Assembly (NCBI RefSeq): GCF_000411975.1
Contig: NZ_ASXG01000045.1
Span: 81,459 to 145,458, forward strand
From: Amycolatopsis orientalis DSM 43388
Lineage (GTDB): Bacteria > Actinomycetota > Actinomycetes > Mycobacteriales > Pseudonocardiaceae
DNA length: 64,000 nt
Direction of reading: 5' to 3'
Under the pieces are notes generated by a model. It had not been told where the DNA came from, did not search any database, and saw nothing but the letters and a program-made list of their open reading frames with translations. The first letter of the stretch is position 1. Each line of letters begins with the position of its first letter. Position numbers and translations under genes: made by a program. Shown piece by piece: positions 18,506 through 27,766 of the stretch.

Positions 18506-19072
18506 ATGCCGATGAACCTGATGCACCGGAAGCTCTGCAGCTCGGAAAAGTGGGCCGCCGCGGTGGCCGAGGTGCTGCCGGACTGGCTCGCCCGCTTCGA
18601 CCTGGGCGACGATGTGCTCGAAATCGGGCCGGGGTTCGGCGCGACCACGCGGGTGCTCCTCGACGCTCTCCCCCGGGTGACCGCTCTGGAAATCGACCCG
18701 GCGTCGACCCGGCTGCTGCGGGAGAAATACGGGGACCGGGCGGAGATCGTCGAAGGCAGCGGCGCGGAAATGCCGTTCGAGGACGGCCGGTTTTCCGGGG
18801 TCGTGTGCTTCACGATGCTGCACCACGTGCCGACCGACGCACTGCAGGACCGGATCTTCGCCGAGGCGTTCCGGGTGCTGCGGCCCGGCGGCACCTACTG
18901 CGGCGTGGACAGCCAGCTCAGCTTCGGCTTCCGGCTGTTGCACCTCGGGGACACGATGAACGTCCTCGACGCGAACGCCCTGCCCGGCCGGTTGGCGACG
19001 GCCGGGTTCGAGCAGGTACGGGTGGGGATCGAGCGGAAGCGGCTGGAGTTTTCCGCGGTCAAGCCGTCGTGA
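18506..19072 (+). CDS. Class I SAM-dependent methyltransferase
   Basis: The 188-residue protein has motif I VLEIGPGFGATTRVLL, an acidic residue at the end of the second strand (ALEIDP), and FTMLHHVP with RVLRPGGTYCG, the type 11 methyltransferase pattern. The substrate is not evident. The ATG follows TAGCGT by 7 nt, so leaderless. It is divergent from an AraC regulator. Its stop codon lies in a long hairpin. Confidence 0.88.
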   Translation: MPMNLMHRKLCSSEKWAAAVAEVLPDWLARFDLGDDVLEIGPGFGATTRVLLDALPRVTALEIDPASTRLLREKYGDRAEIVEGSGAEMPFEDGRFSGVVCFTMLHHVPTDALQDRIFAEAFRVLRPGGTYCGVDSQLSFGFRLLHLGDTMNVLDANALPGRLATAGFEQVRVGIERKRLEFSAVKPS

Positions 19073-19110
19073 GTGGCGATGCCGGTTAGAACCGGCATCG
19101 CCACTCACGA
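19067..19110. terminator. Bidirectional terminator, second copy of the GTGAGTG...CCGGTT hairpin family
   Basis: Two perfect 21-nt arms separated by AG. The outer CGTGAGTG and inner GCCGGTT segments are identical to the hairpin at 13594-13635, only the middle differs. It ends the methyltransferase gene and the convergent kinase gene. Confidence 0.85.
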
Positions 19111-19117
19111 GCGAGAC

Positions 19118-20833
19118 TCAGCGGGGTGACCGGCGCGGCACGATCTGCGTGACGGGCCCGTCCAGCGACTTGCCCTGCCGGCTCAGCCAGCCGTCGACCT
19201 CGCGGCGCACCGAGTTGAGCGTCGGACGCCGACGCGGCTCCGGGTCCAGCGACGCGGCCAGGATCCGTGCGTGCACCGAACGCTGCGGCAGCTGCGTGAC
19301 CGGATCGGCCCGGGCCGCGGCCATCAGCGCGGCCATCGGCGTCTCGCGAGTGCCGCGCGGCGGCTGGCCGGAGAGCGCGTAGCTGATCGTGGCGGCGAGC
19401 TGCCAGGCGTCCGACGCCGGGCTCGCCGGGGAGCCCATCGCCTGCTCCGGCGCGACGAAGTCGGGCGTGCCGATCATCATCCCGGTGGCGGTCATCTTGG
19501 AATCGCCCTGGCTGCGGGCGATGCCGAAGTCGATCAGGTGCGCGATGCCCGCCGGGTCGAGGATGACATTGGACGGCTTCACGTCGCGGTGCAGCACGCC
19601 CCGCTCGTGCGCGGCGACCAGCGCGCCGGCCATCGTCGACCACAGCCGGCCGGCGGCGACGTCGTCGATCGGGCCCTGCGTGTCGACCACCTCGGCGAGC
19701 GGGCGGCCCTGCAGGTACTCCATGACGAGCGCCAGCCCGTCCGGTTCCTCGACCAGGTCGTACACGCGGACGCAGTTGGGGTGGTTCACCACGGCCAGCG
19801 CCCGCGCCTCGCGCTGCATGCGCTCCTCGGTGTCGCGGTCGGGCGCGTGCGCGATCTTGAGCGCGACAGTGCGGTTGAGCTGCGTGTCGACGGCTTCCCA
19901 GACCGTGCCGAAGCCGCCGTGCCCGAGCTGGCGGACGCGCCGGTACCGGCTGCCGCCCGCGTTGCGCGAACCGGGCGGCGGCGGGATCGCGCCGGGCGCG
20001 GCGGCCAGCATCCCGGCGGGCGGCGGCTCCGGAGCGGAGGCCAGCGCGGTGGCCGGGTACTGCTTGTTCTGCGGCGGCGGAGGCGGAGGCAGCGGCTCCC
20101 GGCGAGACGGCGGCGGCACCGCGGGCGGTTCGTCGCGGCGCGGCTCCGGCCGGTTGATCACCGACCAGGGCGGCGGCCCGACCAGCGCGACCGGGATCAG
20201 CCCCAGGACGCTGAACGGCAGGAACCCGAGCCAGAAGTGCACGGCGGTGTTGGCCGACATGCCCGCGGTCGCGACCGCCATGACCACGAACGGAATCCAG
20301 AAGAACCGCGACGGCCACTTCGGCCCGCGCCGGAAGGCGGTGCGTGCCTGCAGCATCACGAACAGCAGCGAACCGACCGGCAGCACGGTGAAGGCGAGCA
20401 GGTACAGCACGTAGGCGAGCTTGAGGCCGCGCGGGTAGAAGAGCGTCTCGAAGACGTTCGACCCGCCGCCGAGGTAGGTCTTCTGCGTGCCGACGAACGA
20501 GCAGTAGTTCGTGCTCAGCGAGGCCGCTCCGGACAGCCCGCTCGCGTGGCCCGCGTTGGCCGCGCGAAAGGTCTCCGAGATGCCCGAAGCCATCAGCCAC
20601 GGCAGCACCAGCACGCTGACCACGCCGATGAGCCCGAACACGGTGAGCGTCGTCGCGTCGTACCGGTTGCCGGTCCCCTTGCGGACGATCGCCACGATCA
20701 GCGCCCCGGCCGCCGGGAAGAGCGCGACGAGCGCACCCGCTGTGGTCGTCGCCCACACCCAGTCGCCGGGGCAGAACCCCGGGCCGAACAAGGTGTGCGC
20801 GAACGAGAGCAGCGCGCTCGCGATTCCGCTCAC
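19118..20833 (-). CDS. Membrane serine/threonine protein kinase with N-terminal membrane domain
   Basis: The 571-residue protein begins with about five hydrophobic segments (roughly 28-50, 62-85, 140-163, 175-197, 199-220). A proline-rich linker (about 225-290, with RREPLPPPPPPQNK) and a complete Hanks-type kinase domain (about 296-555) follow. The kinase has GHGGFGTVW, VALKIA, the catalytic HRDVKPSNV, DFGIA and GTPDFVAPEQ. PknB-type kinases have the opposite order (kinase, one membrane helix, outer sensor). This one could sense the membrane through its multi-span domain. GTG start behind AGGGG; no partner phosphatase nearby. Confidence 0.92.
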   Translation of the reverse strand: MSGIASALLSFAHTLFGPGFCPGDWVWATTTAGALVALFPAAGALIVAIVRKGTGNRYDATTLTVFGLIGVVSVLVLPWLMASGISETFRAANAGHASGLSGAASLSTNYCSFVGTQKTYLGGGSNVFETLFYPRGLKLAYVLYLLAFTVLPVGSLLFVMLQARTAFRRGPKWPSRFFWIPFVVMAVATAGMSANTAVHFWLGFLPFSVLGLIPVALVGPPPWSVINRPEPRRDEPPAVPPPSRREPLPPPPPPQNKQYPATALASAPEPPPAGMLAAAPGAIPPPPGSRNAGGSRYRRVRQLGHGGFGTVWEAVDTQLNRTVALKIAHAPDRDTEERMQREARALAVVNHPNCVRVYDLVEEPDGLALVMEYLQGRPLAEVVDTQGPIDDVAAGRLWSTMAGALVAAHERGVLHRDVKPSNVILDPAGIAHLIDFGIARSQGDSKMTATGMMIGTPDFVAPEQAMGSPASPASDAWQLAATISYALSGQPPRGTRETPMAALMAAARADPVTQLPQRSVHARILAASLDPEPRRRPTLNSVRREVDGWLSRQGKSLDGPVTQIVPRRSPR

Positions 20834-21050
20834 CGGCTGGTTCCCCTCACTGTCAGTGTTGCCTGCGTGCCGCTGCGCGGCCGATCCCCACGGTCCAGCT
20901 TAGGACGCACACGGCCTCCGCGGGGTTGCCGGGTCGCGGCGGGAACGTGATCCACTGCATCGATCTTGCCGGACCGGGCTGACCTGCGTTCCGCCGAAGG
21001 AAAGGCCATCATGAGGGCACATCCGGCCGTCTGACGTCAAAGGAGACCTC

Positions 21051-22926
21051 GTGGGCGCGTACACCGAGACGTATCGGCGCAGTCTGGACGATCCGGAGCA
21101 CTTCTGGCTCGAAGCGGCCCGGGCGATCGACTGGACGAAGCGGCCCACTCGCGCGCTCGATTCGTCCGGTGCGCCGTTCTACCGCTGGTACCCCGACGGG
21201 GAGCTGAACACCTCCTACAACGCGCTCGACCGGCACGCCGACGGCGGTCGCGGTGCGCAGGACGCGCTGATCTGGGATTCGCCGGTCACCGGTCGCAAAC
21301 GCCGCTACACCTACTCCGAGCTGCGGGACGAGGTCGCGACTTTCGCCGGTGCGCTCACGTCGCTCGGCGTGACCCGGGGCGATCGCGTGATCCTTTACCT
21401 GCCGATGATTCCGCAGGCGGTCATCGCGATGCTCGCCTGCGCGCGGATCGGTGCGGTGCATTCGGTCGTGTTCGGCGGGTTCGCGCCGAAGGAACTCGCC
21501 GCGCGGATCGAGGACGCCAAGCCGAAGCTGATCCTCGCCGCGTCGTGCGGGATCGAGCCGACGCGGATCGTCGAGTACAAGCCGATCATCGACGCGGCGC
21601 TCGAGACCACTGAGCATCAGCCGGAGCACGTCGTGGTGTTCCAGCGCGAGCAGGCGCGCGCGGAGCTGTCCGGCAGCGACCTCGATTGGACCGAACTCGT
21701 CGCCGACGCCGACCCGGTGGATCCGGTTCCGGTGAAGGCCACCGACCCGCTGTACATCCTTTACACGTCCGGCACCACCGGGCGGCCGAAGGGCGTGGTC
21801 CGCGACGCGGGCGGGCACGCGGTCGCGCTGGCGTGGTCGATGGGCGCGCTGTACGACGTCCATGCCGGGGATGTGTGGTGGACGGCTTCCGACGTCGGCT
21901 GGGTCGTCGGGCATTCGTACATCGTGTACGCGCCGCTGCTGGTCGGAGCCACGACGGTGCTGTACGAAGGAAAGCCCGTCGGAACCCCGGACGCCGGCGC
22001 GTTCTGGCGGGTCATCTCCGAACACGGTGTGCAGGCGCTGTTCACCGCGCCGACGGCGTTGCGCGCGGTGAAGAAGGTGGACCCGGACGCGGACGAACTC
22101 AAGAAGTACGACCTGTCCCGGTTCCGCACCCTGTTCATGGCGGGCGAGCGACTCGACCCGGAGACCTACCACTGGGCGCACGACATCCTCGGCACGCCGG
22201 TCATCGACCACTGGTGGCAGACCGAAACCGGCTGGCCGATCGCGGCCAACCCGCGCGGGCTCGAACCGATGCCGGTCAAACCGGGGTCGGCGACGAAACC
22301 GGTGCCCGGCTGGGACGTGCGCATCCTCGACCAGGCCGGCGAGGAACTGCCCGCCGGACGCGAGGGCGCGATCACGCTGAAACTGCCGCTGCCGCCGGGT
22401 TCGCTGCCGACCCTGTGGGGGCGACGACGAGCGTTACCGCGAGGCGTACCTGTCGCGCTACCCCGGCTACTACCTGACCGGCGACTCGGGCTACCTCGAC
22501 GAGGACGGCTACCTGTTCGTCATGGGCCGCACCGACGACGTGATCAACGTGGCCGGGCATCGGCTGTCGACCGGGTCGATGGAGGCGGTGCTGGCGTCGC
22601 ATCCGGCGGTCGCGGAGTGCGCGGTGATCGGGGTCGCGGACCAGCTGAAGGGGCAGGTGCCGCGCGGGTTCGTGGTGCTGAAGTCCGGGGTGGACGTGTC
22701 CGAGGACGAGCTGCGGGACGAGTTGGTGGCGCTGGTTCGCCGGGACATCGGGCCGGTGGCGGCGTTCCGGGACGTGTCCGTGGTCGCCGCGCTGCCGAAG
22801 ACGCGCTCCGGGAAGATCCTGCGCAAGACGATGCGCGGAATCGCCGACGGGCGCGACGAGGCGGTTCCGTCGACGATCGAGGATCCGGCGGTGCTCGACG
22901 CGCTGCGGGCGGTCCTGCGGCCCTGA
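21051..22926 (+). pseudogene. prpE: Propionyl/acetyl-CoA synthetase (PrpE-type), frame broken by one base
   Basis: AMP-forming acyl-CoA synthetases make an acyl-adenylate and then acyl-CoA. From the GTG at 21051 (AAAGGAG upstream) the frame encodes the family N-terminus, YTSGTTGRPKGVVRDAGGHA (PrpE-like), WWQTETGWPIAAN and GREGAITLKLPLPPG. At a run of five G (22417-22421) the frame shifts; the rest continues one frame over (YLTGDSGYLDEDGYLF; KTRSGKILRKTMR with the catalytic lysine) to 22926. Removing one G restores one uninterrupted protein of about 624 residues. Codons beyond the break show no decay, so this is a recent mutation or a sequencing error in a homopolymer. Confidence 0.9.
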
Positions 22927-23025
22927 GCAACGAACGCAGAAGTCCGCGGGATTCGGTGTCGCGGCATCCCGGCGAACGGGACATCCGGGTCCGCCGCCCC
23001 TTTCGGGCGTTGTCAGCGCCCCGGT

Positions 23026-23041
23026 AGTGGTCTATACCTCT
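23026..23041. promoter_or_regulatory. DasR-responsive element (dre) upstream of the GH20 gene
   Basis: AGTGGTCTATACCTCT matches the DasR consensus AGTGGTCTAGACCACT at 14 of 16 positions and lies 40 bp before the start codon. DasR represses chitin and N-acetylglucosamine genes in streptomycetes until glucosamine phosphates appear. Confidence 0.8.
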
Positions 23042-23080
23042 TGGAGTCCGCCTTCTCCGCGACGCGACCGGAGGTATGCC

Positions 23081-24655
23081 GTGAGGAAGACCCTGTCCAG
23101 GGCCGTGCTTGGGGTGGCCGTGCTCGGGCTCGCCGCGGTGGGAGTGCCCGGGCCGGCCGCGGCGAGTCCCGCACCCAGCGAACGGCAGGTCACCGATCTC
23201 GTCCCGGTGCCGGTGCGGGCCGTGGCGAAGGCGGACGCCACCTTCCGGCTCACTCCGCTGACCGTGATCCGTGCCGGGCACGGCACCGGCGACGTCGCGG
23301 CGTACCTGCGCGGCCTCTTGCGACCCGCGACCGGATTCCCGCTGCCGGTCGTCCCGGCGAGTCCGGGCCTGTCGGCGATCTCGCTCGACCTCGGCCACGC
23401 CGACCCGCGCGTCGGCGACGAGGGATACCAGCTCGACGTCACGAAGACCGGCGTCCGGCTGCGCGCCAATACTTCCGCCGGGCTGTTCACCGGTGTCCAG
23501 TCGCTGCGGCAGCTGCTGCCCTCGGCGATCGAGGCGAAGACCGTGCAGCACCGCACGTGGACGATCGCCGGCGGCAGCGTCCTCGACTACCCGCGGTTCG
23601 CCCACCGCGGCGCGATGCTCGACGTCGCGCGGCATTTCTTCCCGCCCGCGCAGGTGAAGAAGTACATCGACCAGATCGTCCAGTACAAGATCAACACGCT
23701 GCACCTGCACCTCAGCGACGACCAGGGCTGGCGCATCGAAATCAAGAGCTGGCCGCGATTGGCGACCGAAGGCGGCAAGACCGCGGCCTACGGCGATCCG
23801 GGCGGCTACTACACGCAGGAGCAGTACCGCGACATCGTCGCCTACGCCGCGAGCCGCCACGTGACGGTCGTGCCGGAGATCGACATGCCCGGGCACACGA
23901 ACGCGGCGCAATCGGTGTACGCGGAGCTGAACTGCGACGGCAGGGCAGTCCCGCCGCGCACGGACATCGAGGTCGGCTACAGCTCGCTGTGCATCAATTC
24001 GCCCACCACGTACCGATTCGTGGAAGACGTGATCCGCGAACTCGCCGCGATCACGCCCGGCAAGTACCTCGCGATCGGCGGCGACGAAGCACATTCGACG
24101 TCCGCTGCGGACTACAAGACCTTCTACGAGAAGGTCACCCCGATGGTCGCCAAGTACGGCAAACTGGTCACCGGCTGGCACGAGATCGCCAAGACGCCGT
24201 TGCCGGCTTCCGCGGTGCCGCAGTACTGGGATCAGGGCGGCCCGAACGCGGACGTGGCCGCCGCCGCGGCGCGCGGGAACAAGTTCATCATGTCGCCCGC
24301 CAACCACGCGTACCTCGACATGAAGTACACGGAATCGACGAAACTGGGCCAGGACTGGGCCGGTCTGGTCGAGGTCCGCGACGCCTACGAATGGGACCCG
24401 GCGACGCTCGTCCCCGGCGTCGGGGAGAAGTCCGTGGCGGGCGTCGAGGCTCCACTGTGGACGGAGACCATCCGGACCAACGACGACATCGAGTACATGG
24501 CGTTCCCGCGCTTGCCCGGCATCGCGGAGATCGGCTGGTCGCCTGAGCCGGCCCGAACCTGGGACGGCTACCGGGAGCGCATCGCGAAACAAGCACCCCG
24601 TTGGGAAGCGCAAGGAATCGACTTCTACCGCTCACCGCAGGTCGACTGGAAATAG
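23081..24655 (+). CDS. Secreted beta-N-acetylhexosaminidase (GH20)
   Basis: The enzyme removes terminal N-acetylhexosamine from chito-oligosaccharides or peptidoglycan fragments outside the cell. The 524-residue protein has a signal peptide (about 1-27, AVLGVAVLGLAAVGVPGPAAA), a GH20b domain (about 35-165) and a GH20 TIM barrel from about 168. The latter contains HLHLSDDQGWRIEIK, the catalytic pair YLAIGGDEAHS and GVEAPLWTE. The GTG has GGAGG 7 nt upstream. A DasR-type box precedes it; the window's other dre-like sites lie before the chitinase, suggesting a shared chitin regulon. Confidence 0.95.
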   Translation: MRKTLSRAVLGVAVLGLAAVGVPGPAAASPAPSERQVTDLVPVPVRAVAKADATFRLTPLTVIRAGHGTGDVAAYLRGLLRPATGFPLPVVPASPGLSAISLDLGHADPRVGDEGYQLDVTKTGVRLRANTSAGLFTGVQSLRQLLPSAIEAKTVQHRTWTIAGGSVLDYPRFAHRGAMLDVARHFFPPAQVKKYIDQIVQYKINTLHLHLSDDQGWRIEIKSWPRLATEGGKTAAYGDPGGYYTQEQYRDIVAYAASRHVTVVPEIDMPGHTNAAQSVYAELNCDGRAVPPRTDIEVGYSSLCINSPTTYRFVEDVIRELAAITPGKYLAIGGDEAHSTSAADYKTFYEKVTPMVAKYGKLVTGWHEIAKTPLPASAVPQYWDQGGPNADVAAAAARGNKFIMSPANHAYLDMKYTESTKLGQDWAGLVEVRDAYEWDPATLVPGVGEKSVAGVEAPLWTETIRTNDDIEYMAFPRLPGIAEIGWSPEPARTWDGYRERIAKQAPRWEAQGIDFYRSPQVDWK

Positions 24656-25312
24656 CTACCTCGCGCGGTCCACTTTGGACTGGATCATCGCCAGGTAGGT
24701 CTTCGGCAGCTCAGCGCTCGCCAGCACTCGCTCGGCCAGCTCGCGGACGTCCTGCTGCGCGTAGTTCGCCGACGACGCGAGGAACGCCTCGCCGACTGTC
24801 GGCTCCCCCTCGACCCGGTCGACCAGGTCGAGGGGCCCGGCAGTCGGGACCGTGCCCGGGCGCAGCACCCGCAGGTACCAGCCGCACCGGCCGGTGTCGA
24901 TCATCGCGGGCACGACGTCCTTGCGGCCGGTGCGCATGGCCAGCTTGAAGCACGGATTGCGCGGTTGGGAGACCTGCACGAGCGCGTCGCCCCACGACCA
25001 GACGTCGCCGATCCGGGTCTCGTCCTCCAGCATGCCCCGCACGGAAAGGTTCTCGCCGAAATCGCCGCGCGCGACGTCGAATCCCTCGCTGGTCCAGGCC
25101 GGGTAGTGCTCAGCGGGGTAGACGTAGACGGCCTTGTCCGGACCTCCGTGCACGGTGAGGTCGGCTTGCCGGTCGCCGGTCAGGTTGAGCTCGGACAGCG
25201 CCAGTTCCGGTGCGCCGACCCGGGTTTTGCGGATCGCGCTCAGCACCGGCGTGTCCCGCCGGAGGCCGAGCACGGCGGGTTCCCCGACGTAGACTTCGTT
25301 CAGCGACAGCAT
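24656..25312 (-). CDS. MOSC-domain protein (YiiM-like)
   Basis: MOSC domains bind molybdenum cofactor or sulfur carriers. The 218-residue protein has the MOSC pattern LTGDRQADLTVHGGPDKAVY, GDFGENLSVRGM and the conserved cysteine in QPRNPCFKLAMR, and the C-terminal 3-alpha region of YiiM proteins. Its substrate is likely an N-hydroxylated compound by analogy with YiiM. A TAGGTT box is 7 nt before the ATG (25320-25325). The convergent hexosaminidase ends exactly next to its stop. Confidence 0.88.
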   Translation of the reverse strand: MLSLNEVYVGEPAVLGLRRDTPVLSAIRKTRVGAPELALSELNLTGDRQADLTVHGGPDKAVYVYPAEHYPAWTSEGFDVARGDFGENLSVRGMLEDETRIGDVWSWGDALVQVSQPRNPCFKLAMRTGRKDVVPAMIDTGRCGWYLRVLRPGTVPTAGPLDLVDRVEGEPTVGEAFLASSANYAQQDVRELAERVLASAELPKTYLAMIQSKVDRAR

Positions 25313-25322
25313 GGCTTCGAAC

Positions 25323-26264
25323 CTAGCAAGAGCGGGCCGGCGGTTCGCCCGGTTTTCCCGGCGGAGGAGCCTGGACCAGCGTCGTCAGCACCGCGGTGAA
25401 CCGGGTCAGCGCCGGCGGCAGGGACCGTCCGGCCATCGTCTGCACCTGCGCCTCCCGCTTGCGGAAAACCGGGTTGTCCACGAGCACGTACTCGACGCCC
25501 TCCGCGGCCGCGTCCTCCTGCGGATCGCCGAGCCCGCCGACCAGCGCGATACCGCCGCCGCGGCGGACGAACTCGAACTGCGGGGCCAGTTCGCCGCACT
25601 CCAGGACCCCGTTCACCGTCCGGTCTTCGATGCGCAGGGCGATGTCCAGCAGCTCCCGCAGGCTTTGCCCGGGGACGGGCAGCGCGATCGGGTGCTCGCA
25701 CAGGTCGGCCAGGCTCAGCCGAGCGCGGCCGGCGAGCGGATGGCCGATCGGCACGATCGCGTACACCGGCACCACCACCGCGCTTTCCACCCGCACGCCG
25801 CGCTGCAAACCGGTCGCGTAGGTCACCGCGACGTCCGCCGAACCCTCCAGCACCCGCCGGGTCGCCTCTTCGCGGCCGACGACTTCGAGGCGGAACGCGA
25901 CTTCGGGATGGTCCTCCCGGAACCGCGCCATCGCCTGGGGCACCACGCGCCGGGCGAACCCTTCGGAACACGCCACGGTGAGCGTCCGGGCCTGCCGGGC
26001 CCGTCCCGAACGCAGTTCGCCGAGCAGTGCCGCGGACTCGGCTTCGGTGCGGCGCAGGTGGTCGAGCAGCAAGCTCCCGGCTTCGGTCGGCAGCATGCCG
26101 CGCGGATGCCGGACGAACAGCGGGACGCCGATCGACGCTTCGAGTTTCGAGATCTGCCTGCTGATCGCCGACGGCGCGACAGTGAGCGCGGCCGCCGCCT
26201 CGGTCACCGACCCGGTGCGGGCGACTTCGAGGAAGTAGGTCAGCCCGGCTGGCAGAAGGTGCAT
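25323..26264 (-). CDS. LysR-family regulator of the M20 peptidase/MHS transporter operon
   Basis: The 313-residue protein has the LysR winged helix (about 5-65, SVTEAAAALTVAPSAISRQISKLEASIGVPLFVRH) and a periplasmic-binding-protein-like effector domain. The ATG at 26264 is chosen because it starts right at the helix-turn-helix. It is divergent from the peptidase gene, with a TTGCCG-N9-CGGCAA inverted repeat between them, and probably activates it in response to a substrate. Confidence 0.93.
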   Translation of the reverse strand: MHLLPAGLTYFLEVARTGSVTEAAAALTVAPSAISRQISKLEASIGVPLFVRHPRGMLPTEAGSLLLDHLRRTEAESAALLGELRSGRARQARTLTVACSEGFARRVVPQAMARFREDHPEVAFRLEVVGREEATRRVLEGSADVAVTYATGLQRGVRVESAVVVPVYAIVPIGHPLAGRARLSLADLCEHPIALPVPGQSLRELLDIALRIEDRTVNGVLECGELAPQFEFVRRGGGIALVGGLGDPQEDAAAEGVEYVLVDNPVFRKREAQVQTMAGRSLPPALTRFTAVLTTLVQAPPPGKPGEPPARSC

Positions 26265-26285
26265 CGCGTCGCCCTTCGGTCTGGT

Positions 26286-26306
26286 TTGCCGAAATGAGAA
26301 CGGCAA
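26286..26306. promoter_or_regulatory. LysR-type binding site
   Basis: TTGCCG-N9-CGGCAA is a perfect inverted repeat that contains the T-N11-A core of LysR boxes. It lies 22 bp from the LysR start codon, between the divergent genes. Confidence 0.7.
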
Positions 26307-26389
26307 CCCACCCAATCGGCAATGGTCAGGACGTATCGGCGCAGCTTACGCTGCCCGGACTGCTGGCGCCGAATTCGGGAGAAACGCCC

Positions 26390-27766
26390 GTGACACCGAC
26401 TGAACTGCTCACGAAAGCCCGGGATGAAGTGGACTCAGGCGCGTTCTTCGCCGAACTCGCCCGGCTGGTCAGCTATCCGACCGTGAGCACCAGCCCGAAC
26501 GGGCGGGTTGCCATATCGGCATACCTCGACGAGGTGCTGGCACCAGCGTTGACCGCGCTGGGCAGCACGGTCGAGACCTTCCCCAACCCCGACCCGAGGG
26601 GTGGGCCGTTCCTCGTCGGCACCCGCGCGGAATCGCCCGAGCTGCCGACGCTGCTGTGTTACGGGCACGCCGACGTGGTCGACGGGCACGCCGGCCAGTG
26701 GAGCGAGGACCGCGACCCGTGGACGCTGACCGCGGACGGCGAGCGCTGGTACGGCCGCGGCTCCGCCGACAACAAGGGCCAGCACCTGGTCAACCTCACC
26801 GCGTTGCGGCTGGTGCTGGAACACCGCGGCGCGCTCGGGTTCAATCTGAAGTTCCTCTTCGAGACCGGCGAGGAAATCGGCTCGCCCGGACTCGCCGAGT
26901 TCGCCGCTCAGCATCGGGACCTGCTGGCGGCCGATGTGCTGATCGCCTCCGACGGCCCGCGGCTCGACGCGGCGACGCCGACGCTGTTCCTCGGCGCGCG
27001 CGGCGGGGTGCGAATCAACCTCGATGTCGATCTCCGGCCGGACGCCTACCACTCCGGCAACTGGGGCGGCCTGCTGCGCAACCCCGCGACCACCCTCGCC
27101 GGAGCGATCTCGTCGCTGGTCGACGGGCACGGCAGGATCCAAGTGCCGGAATTGCTGCCGGGCGAACTGCCGGACACCGTGCGCGAAGCGCTCGCGGACG
27201 TGGTCGTCGCGAACACCCCGGGCGATCCGGTCCCGGATCCGGGCTGGGGAGCGCCGGGACTGAGCGCGGCCGAACGGCTCTACGGCTGGAACACCCTCGA
27301 GGTGCTCGCGTTCGGCGCGGCCGACGTGGCCCGTCCGGTGAACGCCATCCCCGGCCGGGCGCGCGCGGTGCTGCAACTGCGTTACGTCACCGGGACAAAG
27401 CTGGCCGGAATGACCGAGGCGATCCGGAAACATCTTGCCGCGCAAGGCTTCTCGATGGTCGAGGTGAGTCTTTCGGAGAGCTATCCGGCCAGCCGGACGC
27501 CGGTCGACCACCCGTGGGTGCGGTGGGCGCGGTCCGCGCTCGCCGGCACCGGTCTCGCCACCCTGCCCAGTTTCGGCGGCGGGCTGCCGAACCACGTCTT
27601 CACCGACCTTCTCGGCCTGCCCACGCTGTGGCTGCCGCATTCCTACCCGGGCTGCCTGCAACACGCCCCGGACGAACACCTGCTCGCACCGATCGCCCGC
27701 GAAGGCCTCGTCCTCGCCACTTCGCTGTTCGACGCCCTCGGCCAGTCCGGAAAGGAGGTGCGATGA
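26390..27766 (+). CDS. M20-family metallopeptidase/dipeptidase
   Basis: The 458-residue zinc hydrolase shows the M20 ligands and catalytic residues: LLCYGHADVVDG, YGRGSADNKGQHL and FETGEEIGSPGL with the catalytic glutamate. The C-terminal LPHSYPGCLQHAPDEH supplies a histidine ligand. The GTG at 26390 has GGGAGA 8 nt upstream; the frame is open to 26294, but that part overlaps the regulator site. The next gene, a transporter, overlaps by ATGA, so the pair likely imports and cleaves a peptide-like or acylated amino acid substrate. Confidence 0.92.
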   Translation: MTPTELLTKARDEVDSGAFFAELARLVSYPTVSTSPNGRVAISAYLDEVLAPALTALGSTVETFPNPDPRGGPFLVGTRAESPELPTLLCYGHADVVDGHAGQWSEDRDPWTLTADGERWYGRGSADNKGQHLVNLTALRLVLEHRGALGFNLKFLFETGEEIGSPGLAEFAAQHRDLLAADVLIASDGPRLDAATPTLFLGARGGVRINLDVDLRPDAYHSGNWGGLLRNPATTLAGAISSLVDGHGRIQVPELLPGELPDTVREALADVVVANTPGDPVPDPGWGAPGLSAAERLYGWNTLEVLAFGAADVARPVNAIPGRARAVLQLRYVTGTKLAGMTEAIRKHLAAQGFSMVEVSLSESYPASRTPVDHPWVRWARSALAGTGLATLPSFGGGLPNHVFTDLLGLPTLWLPHSYPGCLQHAPDEHLLAPIAREGLVLATSLFDALGQSGKEVR

